A stretch of DNA of 64,000 nt. Source: Gordonia namibiensis NBRC 108229. Its GTDB lineage: Bacteria > Actinomycetota > Actinomycetes > Mycobacteriales > Mycobacteriaceae. Shown one piece after another: positions 58,070-64,000 of the stretch (its first letter is position 1; each line of letters opens with the position of its first letter). Location of the stretch: the NCBI RefSeq assembly GCF_000298235.1, contig NZ_BAHE01000022.1, forward strand, positions 98,706-162,705, given 5' to 3'. The position numbers were made by a program, and so were the translations under genes. The notes beneath the pieces were generated by a model. It searched no databases, was not told the origin of the DNA, and worked only from the letters and a program-made list of their open reading frames with translations.

Positions 58070-59508
58070 CCGAAGCGCGACTCACACTGCTGCGCCGGCG
58101 GATCGCGGAGTCCGGTGCCACGCTGTCCGGGGCAGCCGGGTCCGGTACCGATTCGGCCCCCGAGACCTCGGCCTCGTTCGGACAGTTCGGCATCGCCGAG
58201 CGCCGGATGTGGAAGATCTACGAACTCGACCCCGAATCGGTCTCGCACAACATCGGTCTCGTCCTCGAGTTCGGTGGCGACCGCACCGTCGAGTCCGTCG
58301 TCGCCGCGGCCGAAGTGCTCGTAGAGCGTTTCGAGGTGTTGCAGTCGGTCGTCGAGGTCGATGACCAGGGCGTACCCCACCGCGTCCGGGTGCAACGCGA
58401 AGGGCATTGGGATGCAGCGCATTCGGTCTGGACCTGGGGCGTCGATGACGTCGAGGGGGAGTCGGCCGATACCGACACCGTGGCCACCCGGATGACTCGT
58501 ACCCCGTTCGACCTACACGTCGACGCGCCGTTGCGGCTTCGGGTGTCGGGGTGCAACGGGCAGGTGACGGTGATCCTGGTGGTCCACCACCTCGCCGTCG
58601 ACGACACCTCCTGGCCGTCACTGCTGGGCACGCTCGTGTCCGGCGAGTGGGTCGCCGACGCCGACGCCGAATCCCGGCCCACGACCCCGGATGCCACCCC
58701 AGCAACCGAGGCAGCGGACTCCGCAGTGCGGCATGCGCTGTCGACGTGGGCGGCCGAGGACGTCCGGTACCCGCTCTCGGGCCAACTGCCCACCGAGAGC
58801 GCCGCGGAGAGCTGGCTGTCCCCCATGGACGACCGCGCGGGCATCAAGGTGACCGCCCCGGTCGACGGCGGGTCGCTCACCGCCTTCAACCGAGTCGCCC
58901 AGACCGTCGGCGCAACCCCCAACGCGCTGCTCATCGGAGTGTGCTCGCTGGCCGCCTATGCGCTGACCGGCTCACCCGACCATGTGCTCGTCGTCCCGGC
59001 CGACAACCGACGACGACCACAGTCGCCGCAGCATATCGGTTACTGCGGCAACATCATCCCGATGCGGTTCCGCGTCGATCCGACCGGGACCGTCGAGCAG
59101 GCCCTGCGCGACGCGGGCACGGTGATCTATCGGGCGATGGAATATTCCGGCACCGACTTCGGGCCGATCCTGACCGCGCTCCGTCAGCAGGGTGGACGGT
59201 TCCCGATCATGGAGATCATGGCCTCGGTGCGGCCCGCTCCGCTACGCGGCATCGCCCAACGCGACGACGCCCCGGTCACCTGCCGTTCGGTCTTCAACGG
59301 GATCGCCAACTACCCGTTGTCGATCGCCTTCGAGGCCGACGACCACTTCACCCACGTGGAGGTCGATCACCAGCCGGGGGTCGTTCCCGATCACATCGCC
59401 GCACGCGCCACCGGGGTGCTGACCACACTCGTCGATCTCATCCCTTCCGCGTTGGGGACGACGGTCGCCGAACTCGTCGCCGAGCTCGACAGGCGGGTCC
59501 CGGCGTGA
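58057..59508 (+). CDS. Free-standing NRPS condensation domain
   Basis: 483 residues consisting of one condensation-type domain and nothing else. The catalytic HHxxxDx motif is present as HHLAVDD (His177, His178, Asp182); an [22 protein letters not shown] latch segment and [11 protein letters not shown] are visible. It should join the acyl chain on the NRPS PCP to a free amine, here probably the hydroxamate-polyamine made by the NIS part. GTG 58057 follows AAGGGGG at five bases and overlaps the acylase stop. Confidence 0.88.
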   Translation: MPTLTEARLTLLRRRIAESGATLSGAAGSGTDSAPETSASFGQFGIAERRMWKIYELDPESVSHNIGLVLEFGGDRTVESVVAAAEVLVERFEVLQSVVEVDDQGVPHRVRVQREGHWDAAHSVWTWGVDDVEGESADTDTVATRMTRTPFDLHVDAPLRLRVSGCNGQVTVILVVHHLAVDDTSWPSLLGTLVSGEWVADADAESRPTTPDATPATEAADSAVRHALSTWAAEDVRYPLSGQLPTESAAESWLSPMDDRAGIKVTAPVDGGSLTAFNRVAQTVGATPNALLIGVCSLAAYALTGSPDHVLVVPADNRRRPQSPQHIGYCGNIIPMRFRVDPTGTVEQALRDAGTVIYRAMEYSGTDFGPILTALRQQGGRFPIMEIMASVRPAPLRGIAQRDDAPVTCRSVFNGIANYPLSIAFEADDHFTHVEVDHQPGVVPDHIAARATGVLTTLVDLIPSALGTTVAELVAELDRRVPA

Positions 59509-59573
59509 CCGACCGACACCCACACGGCTCCTCACTCCACCACACGACCACCGCACGTCCAGGGGGTAGATCA

Positions 59574-61118
59574 GTGACCGAAGACCGCGACTCTGCGTGG
59601 ACCGCTTCTCGTTTCGCGCGACCGGGTACGGGCTGGGCGGAGATCGGTCGTGGCCTGACCGAAGCAGCGGAATCGGTCGCCGACCACCACCACGGCGCAC
59701 CGTTGCCAACCGGGGATCCGGTGTCGGTTCTCGCGGCGGTCACCGGATCGCTGGGCACGCCCGGAATCCCCGAATCCGGGATCGGCGAGTCCGAGGCCCT
59801 GTCGCGGATGGCGCGCCTGGTCGCCGAGTTCGGACTCGACCTCACCCACCCGCTGACCGCGGCTCATCTGCAGCCGGCACCCCTGTCGGTCGCGGTTGCC
59901 GCCGATGCACTGGCGAGCGCCACCAACGCCTCCCTGGACACCTACGATTCGGGTCCCGCGACCCTCGCCCTGGAGACCTGGACCGTTCAGTCTCTGGCCC
60001 GCATGGCCGGATTCGGCCCACGGGCCGGTGGCGTCTTCAGTCCGGGCGGCTCCATCTCGAACTTGTTGGCGCTCATGATCGCCCGCGATCACACCGCGGC
60101 CCGGCGGGGCATCGACGTCCGCCAGGACGGCGTCAGCGCACTGCGCCGGCCGGTGGTGTTCTGTTCGCGCGTTGCCCACTTCTCGGTGCATCGCGCCTGT
60201 GCCGCACTGGGACTCGGCGAGTCGGCGGTGGTCCCCGTCGAGGTCGACGCACATCACCGGATGATCCCGGAGGCGCTCGAGAGCGCGGTCCGCAAGGCCG
60301 GCGACGTGACCCCGCTCGCGATCGTCGCCACGGCCGGAACCACCGACTTCGGCACCGTCGACCCGCTGCCCGATATCGCCGACATCGCCGAACGTCACGA
60401 GATCTGGCTGCACGTGGACGCCGCCTACGGCTTCGGCACCCTGTTCTCCGACCGCCTGTCCGGGCTGTTGTCCGGCATCGACCGCGCCGACTCGGTGACC
60501 CTGGACCTGCACAAGGTGGGGTGGCAGCCTGCCGCGGCCAGCCTCATGCTGCTCTCCGACGCCGGTCGATTCGCGTCGCTGAACCGTTCAGTGGCCTACC
60601 TGAACCCCGACGACGACGTCGAGGCCGGTTACAGCGGGTTACTCGGGCAGACCCTGCAGACCACCCGTCGACCCGACGTCCTCAAGGTCGCCGCGACGTT
60701 GCTGGCGTACGGGCGCCGCGAACTCGGTGGGATGCTCGACCGGTGTAACGACCTCGCCGTGTACGCCGAACAGCGAGTTGCCACCGAGCTGCAGCTCGAG
60801 CTGATCGCACCGGTCACGTTGACCACCATCGTCTTCCGCTACCGCTGCGCCGACCTCGACGCCGTCAACGGTGAACTGCGCCGCCGCCTCATCACCGACG
60901 GCAAGGCGCTCATCGGACGCACCCAGGTGCGGGTCCCCGGTGAGGACGAACCCCGGACCTGCCTCAAGCTGACCCTTCTGAACCCGGAGACCGCCGAGAG
61001 TGACATCGACGAACTGTTCGACGAACTTCTCCGTCTCGCAATCGAAGTGGAATCAGAGAGCACCTCGGTCGCGAGCGACCAGGCCCACAGTGAAGAAATG
61101 GTGAAGGTGTCGGAATGA
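59574..61118 (+). CDS. PLP-dependent group II decarboxylase (DesA-like)
   Basis: 514 residues. The PLP Lys314 lies in LDLHKVGWQ and the cofactor Asp in HVDAAYGFGT; FSPGGSISNLLAL is the glutamate/lysine-decarboxylase-type phosphate loop. Members in siderophore loci decarboxylate lysine to cadaverine or ornithine/diaminobutyrate to diamines. GTG 59574 has GGGGG seven bases before; GTG 59505, overlapping the condensation-domain stop, is an alternative that adds 23 residues. It ends in a four-base overlap with the monooxygenase. Confidence 0.92.
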   Translation: MTEDRDSAWTASRFARPGTGWAEIGRGLTEAAESVADHHHGAPLPTGDPVSVLAAVTGSLGTPGIPESGIGESEALSRMARLVAEFGLDLTHPLTAAHLQPAPLSVAVAADALASATNASLDTYDSGPATLALETWTVQSLARMAGFGPRAGGVFSPGGSISNLLALMIARDHTAARRGIDVRQDGVSALRRPVVFCSRVAHFSVHRACAALGLGESAVVPVEVDAHHRMIPEALESAVRKAGDVTPLAIVATAGTTDFGTVDPLPDIADIAERHEIWLHVDAAYGFGTLFSDRLSGLLSGIDRADSVTLDLHKVGWQPAAASLMLLSDAGRFASLNRSVAYLNPDDDVEAGYSGLLGQTLQTTRRPDVLKVAATLLAYGRRELGGMLDRCNDLAVYAEQRVATELQLELIAPVTLTTIVFRYRCADLDAVNGELRRRLITDGKALIGRTQVRVPGEDEPRTCLKLTLLNPETAESDIDELFDELLRLAIEVESESTSVASDQAHSEEMVKVSE

Positions 61119-62431
61119 CCCGTGTAGAGAACGTGGATGTCCTTGCGATCGGTTGCGGTCCGTTCAACCTGGGGCTCGCCGCGCTGGCATCGACCGTCGA
61201 CGACCTCGACGTGCTCGTCGTGGACTCCCGCGACGAGTTCCGCTGGCATCCGGGCCTCATGTTCGACGAGGCCCGGTTGCAGGTCGGCTTCCTGTCCGAC
61301 CTGGTGACCCTGGTCGACCCGACGCATCCGATGTCGTTCCTGAACTACATGGCCGACACCGACCGGATGTACCGGTTCCTGGTGCGGGAGAACTTCTATC
61401 CCACACGCGTCGAGTACGAGGCGTACCTGCGCTGGTGTATCGACCGGCTCGACACCCTGAGATGGGGCACCACCGTCACCGAGGTCACCTGGGATGACGC
61501 CGCCGACGCCTTCGCCGTCACGATCGTCTCCGGCGGCATCACCTCGACCGTGACCGCGCGCCACGTCGTCGTCGGCGTCGGTACCGAACCCTTTGTGCCC
61601 GATTCGTTGTCGTCGGACTCCTCGGCGGTCGTCCACAGTTCCGACTACCTGTACCACCAGGACAAGGCCCATGCCGCGGACACGGTGACCGTCATCGGAT
61701 CGGGACAGTCGGGCGCCGAGATCGTCATCGACCTACTCGAGGCCAATCTCCGCGGCGGTCCGTCCGTCCGCTGGTGGACCCGCACGCCGTGGTTCGCCCC
61801 GCTCGACTTCACCAAGATGTCGCTCGAGATGACCACCCCGGCGTACATGGACTACTTCCAGAGTCTGCCGGAGGAGGCCCGTGATCGGATCCGCCCGCAG
61901 CACTGGCAGTTCCACAAGGGCGTCTCCAGCGACACCCTCGAGCGGGTGCACGAGCTGATGTACCAGCGCCAGCTGCGCGAGAAGCTCAATCCGGTCCAGT
62001 TGCGCATCTCCACCGAGGTCGACGCCATCGACACCCTCGCCGACGGCAAGCTCAGGGTCCGCGGACGCCACCTCGACACCGGCACCCAGCTCGCTCACAC
62101 CACCGACATGGTCATCGCCTGCACCGGTTACCAGCCCCGGCCCACGCCGTTCCTGGACCCCATCGATTCACGGCTGCACCGTGACTCGCGCGGCCGGCTC
62201 GTCATCGGAGCCGCTCACCAGGTGGAAGCCGAACCCGCACTGGCCAACCGATTGTTCGTCGCGAACGCCGAGGAGCACGCCGTCGGCGTCTCGGCCCCCA
62301 ACCTCGACATCGGCGCGGTGCGCAACGCCCGAATCCTCAACGCCGTCACGGGCCGCGAGGTGTACCGCCTCCCGAAGGACACCGCGTTCACCGCCTTCGG
62401 CGCTGACGACCTCGACGACGTCGTCAGCTAG
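61115..62431 (+). CDS. Lysine/ornithine/cadaverine-type N-monooxygenase (DesB-like)
   Basis: 438 residues. The FAD loop AIGCGPFNLGLAAL is at ~10-23, FRWHPGLMFDEARLQV and FLSDLVTLVDPTHPMSFLNY follow, and the NADPH loop VIGSGQSGAEIVIDLL lies around 193. The enzyme hydroxylates the terminal amine of a diamine or amino acid, the first step to a hydroxamate. Together with the upstream decarboxylase, GNAT and NIS synthetase it completes the four activities of desferrioxamine-type assembly. Last gene of the operon; a perfect hairpin follows. Confidence 0.93.
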   Translation: MTRVENVDVLAIGCGPFNLGLAALASTVDDLDVLVVDSRDEFRWHPGLMFDEARLQVGFLSDLVTLVDPTHPMSFLNYMADTDRMYRFLVRENFYPTRVEYEAYLRWCIDRLDTLRWGTTVTEVTWDDAADAFAVTIVSGGITSTVTARHVVVGVGTEPFVPDSLSSDSSAVVHSSDYLYHQDKAHAADTVTVIGSGQSGAEIVIDLLEANLRGGPSVRWWTRTPWFAPLDFTKMSLEMTTPAYMDYFQSLPEEARDRIRPQHWQFHKGVSSDTLERVHELMYQRQLREKLNPVQLRISTEVDAIDTLADGKLRVRGRHLDTGTQLAHTTDMVIACTGYQPRPTPFLDPIDSRLHRDSRGRLVIGAAHQVEAEPALANRLFVANAEEHAVGVSAPNLDIGAVRNARILNAVTGREVYRLPKDTAFTAFGADDLDDVVS

Positions 62432-62453
62432 ACGCTGAACCCTTGCTGTCGCT

Positions 62454-62502
62454 GCAGATGTCGCGCTTCGTGTCGCGCACCGATACGAAGCGCGACATCT
62501 GC
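62454..62502 (+). terminator. Perfect 18-bp hairpin after siderophore operon
   Basis: GCAGATGTCGCGCTTCGT (62454-62471) pairs perfectly with 62485-62502 around a 13-base loop. It lies 22 bases after the monooxygenase stop. No T run follows, so termination is inferred from stem strength and position. Confidence 0.65.
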
Positions 62503-62528
62503 GCCGGCCGAGATCACCGAACACAAAA

Positions 62529-62558
62529 CGGCCCGACCCACAGCAGTGGGTCGGGCCG
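62529..62558 (-). terminator. Intrinsic terminator of the binding-protein gene
   Basis: CGGCCCGACCCAC pairs perfectly with its complement around an AGCA loop. Read on the minus strand the stem is followed by GTTTTGTGT. It lies 15 bases beyond the stop of the substrate-binding protein gene. Confidence 0.85.
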
Positions 62559-62572
62559 AATCGTGTTGCGTG

Positions 62573-63544
62573 TCAGCTGGTCGCGGCTGCGAAGCTCGGC
62601 TTGAGCAGGTCCAGCACGTACGGCACCGAATTCGGCGTCGGCGCGTTGAGGCCGGTGATCTGCGACTGGGTCATGAAGGTCACGGCACCGTTCTTGACCG
62701 CCTTCAGATTCTTGTAACCCGGGAGCTTCTTGAGGGTCTCGGCCTGTTCCGGCGTCGCGGTGGCGACGACCAGCACGTCGGCGTCGAGCATCGGGATGTT
62801 CTCGGTGCTCAGCCCGAACCGGGGATTGCGGGTGCGGTGGTACTCGGCGACGAGCTTCGGCGCCATCTGCATCTTCAACTCGGTGAACAGCTTTGCCGCA
62901 CCGTCGTTCGGGTCGCCGAGGACCGACAGCTGGTCGTTGCCGTACATGAAGGCCAACGCGTAGGTCTTGCCGGCCAGCTTCGGGAACTCCTTGCCGACGG
63001 CGGCGACCTTCGCGTTGGTGTCGTCGATGATCTCGGTCGCCTTGTCGGGCTGGTGCAGCACGGTGCCCATGACGGTGACCATGTCCTGCCAGGGGTCGAT
63101 CTCCTGGCCGCTGATCGCGTTGACCGTCGGCGCGAGCTTGGAGATCTGCTCGAATTCCGGGCTGTCGGAGGCGAATCCGGGAGCGAAGATCAGGTCCGGG
63201 TCGAGTTTGGCGATCGACGTCGCGTCGTCGCCCTTGGTGGGGTCGATGAACGTCGAGTCGGCGAGCTTCTGGCCGTACCAGGGCTGCAGTTCGCCGGTGG
63301 CCGACTTCGAGTAGTCGTAGTAACCGACCGGGGTCACACCGAACGAGAGCGCCACGTCGGTCCACTGGTCACCCAGGGTCACGATGCGCTTCGGCGTCTC
63401 CGGGATCGTCACCGAGCGCCCGTCGGGCAGATTCAGCTGCACCGAACCACCGGTCGACTCATCCGAACTCGAGCATCCGGCAAGGAGGCCGGCGGACATC
63501 AGCGCACCCGCGAGGAGCGCACCCAGACGAAGTCGTGTTTTCAC
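62573..63544 (-). CDS. Iron-siderophore ABC transporter substrate-binding lipoprotein
   Basis: 323 residues, FecB/FepB-like. The signal peptide ends in lipobox LLAGC. The binding fold is recognised from PKRIVTLGDQWTDVALSFG, IAKLDPDLIFAPG and NAPTPNSVPYVLD. It captures a ferric siderophore outside the cell and delivers it to an ABC permease not encoded in this window. GTG start with GGAG seven bases upstream. It converges with the biosynthesis operon, so its ligand is probably the product made there. Confidence 0.9.
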   Translation of the reverse strand: MKTRLRLGALLAGALMSAGLLAGCSSSDESTGGSVQLNLPDGRSVTIPETPKRIVTLGDQWTDVALSFGVTPVGYYDYSKSATGELQPWYGQKLADSTFIDPTKGDDATSIAKLDPDLIFAPGFASDSPEFEQISKLAPTVNAISGQEIDPWQDMVTVMGTVLHQPDKATEIIDDTNAKVAAVGKEFPKLAGKTYALAFMYGNDQLSVLGDPNDGAAKLFTELKMQMAPKLVAEYHRTRNPRFGLSTENIPMLDADVLVVATATPEQAETLKKLPGYKNLKAVKNGAVTFMTQSQITGLNAPTPNSVPYVLDLLKPSFAAATS

Positions 63545-63568
63545 GTCAGTTCTCCAGAACGGTCGAGG

Positions 63569-64000
63569 TCAGAGCGAGCAGGGCAGCAGGACGAAGCTGG
63601 CGATGAGGCAGACGCTGCTGTTCGACAGCTTCCACTTGTCGCCGCTCCACACCCAGGTCATCGCACGGTTCTGGCTGCCCCGGCCGACGACGCTGATCTG
63701 CAGGGGGGCGGTCATCTTGGTGCCGCTGACCTGCACCGGACCGACCATCTGGTAGCTGAGTCCGACGTTGCCGTAGGTGGTGATCGCCTGGGCGACGGCG
63801 TCGAGCTGACGCAGGGCGCGCTCGCCGCCCTGGAGCTCGGCGGCACGCGCGGCACGGTTGCCGCGCGAGTTCATGACCGTCTTCACCTTGGTGTTGAGCT
63901 GGCCGGGCGTGAGCGCGGTCGGGGCCGCGACAGCCTGCTGGGTCGGCGCGGCCGAGGTACCCGGCGCGGGAGCCGGTGCAGGTGCGGGCGCCACGGCGTC
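63569..64000 (-). CDS. MTB12-like low molecular weight antigen, C-terminal fragment
   Basis: About 144 codons are present; the start lies beyond the right edge. An Ala/Pro-rich region (~first 25 residues visible) precedes a domain LTPGQLNTKVKTVMN...TYGNVGLSYQMVGPVQVSG...WVWSGDKWKLSNSSVCLIAS, which matches the C-terminal domain of mycobacterial MTB12/CFP2-type secreted antigens. Function is unknown. The stop is 24 bases upstream of the binding-protein gene on the same strand, so they could be cotranscribed. Confidence 0.75.
   Translation of the reverse strand, partial: DAVAPAPAPAPAPGTSAAPTQQAVAAPTALTPGQLNTKVKTVMNSRGNRAARAAELQGGERALRQLDAVAQAITTYGNVGLSYQMVGPVQVSGTKMTAPLQISVVGRGSQNRAMTWVWSGDKWKLSNSSVCLIASFVLLPCSL

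Overview
The window is about 64 kb of high-GC actinobacterial DNA with GTG and TTG starts, four-base start/stop overlaps, IdeR-type iron boxes, CIRCE sites upstream of groEL and F420-type enzymes. The conserved backbone groEL2, moeA, psd, pssA, CDC48-like AAA ATPase, YbdK ligase, sodC, LytR_C protein, DUF3263 protein, def, GNAT, xthA follows, in inverted orientation, the order I recall for Rv0440 down to Rv0427c of Mycobacterium tuberculosis. Together with the Mrp antiporter, the polyamine-synthase/DUF operon and a ferrioxamine-like cluster, this points to Mycobacteriales, most likely Gordonia or a close relative. The genus is an inference.

Layout. 1-5.0 kb: a truncated secreted protein, an MSMEG_6728-family protein, a FrnE-like DsbA protein, groEL2 with two CIRCE operators, and an LLM-class oxidoreductase. 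5.1-8.9 kb: a five-gene operon DUF4178-DUF2617-DUF4247-DUF350-membrane-anchored spermidine synthase. 9.0-17.2 kb: a LytS-type kinase and a LytTR regulator separated by a divergent phosphate transporter pair (DUF47/Pit), followed by two small-protein/sodium-solute symporter pairs of the acetate/monocarboxylate type; a very strong hairpin closes this block. 17.3-25.1 kb: amidase, TetR/MFS divergent pair, TetR with two acyl-CoA dehydrogenases, a second DUF350 gene and an SRPBCC protein. 25.1-31.5 kb: HAD phosphatase, moeA, psd, pssA, AAA ATPase. 31.5-38.7 kb: a lipoprotein and a complete Mrp cation/proton antiporter operon (A+B fused, C, D, E, F, G). 39.0-46.6 kb: the YbdK-to-xthA backbone, carrying an embedded RNase Sa-like toxin and barstar pair.

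46.8-63.5 kb is a siderophore locus. Three IdeR-like boxes lie between divergent transcripts. Leftward run a fatty acyl-AMP ligase (FAAL) and a siderophore-interacting reductase. Rightward run an NRPS (two identical carrier domains, Cy, A, PCP), a GNAT N-acyltransferase, an IucA/IucC NIS synthetase, a penicillin-amidase-type Ntn hydrolase, a free-standing condensation domain, a PLP decarboxylase and a lysine/ornithine-type N-monooxygenase. An iron-siderophore binding lipoprotein converges on this operon. Decarboxylase, monooxygenase, acyltransferase and NIS synthetase match the four activities of desferrioxamine assembly. The FAAL, NRPS, free C domain and acylase suggest that an acyl- or aryl-(oxazoline/thiazoline) cap is built on the NRPS and joined to a hydroxamate chain. 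I regard this hybrid as the most interesting system here.

Non-coding structure includes two copies of a ~91-bp palindromic repeat, a seven-copy ~44-bp tandem array, several perfect hairpins and probable TetR operators. I saw no rRNA, tRNA, CRISPR array, transposase or phage gene.
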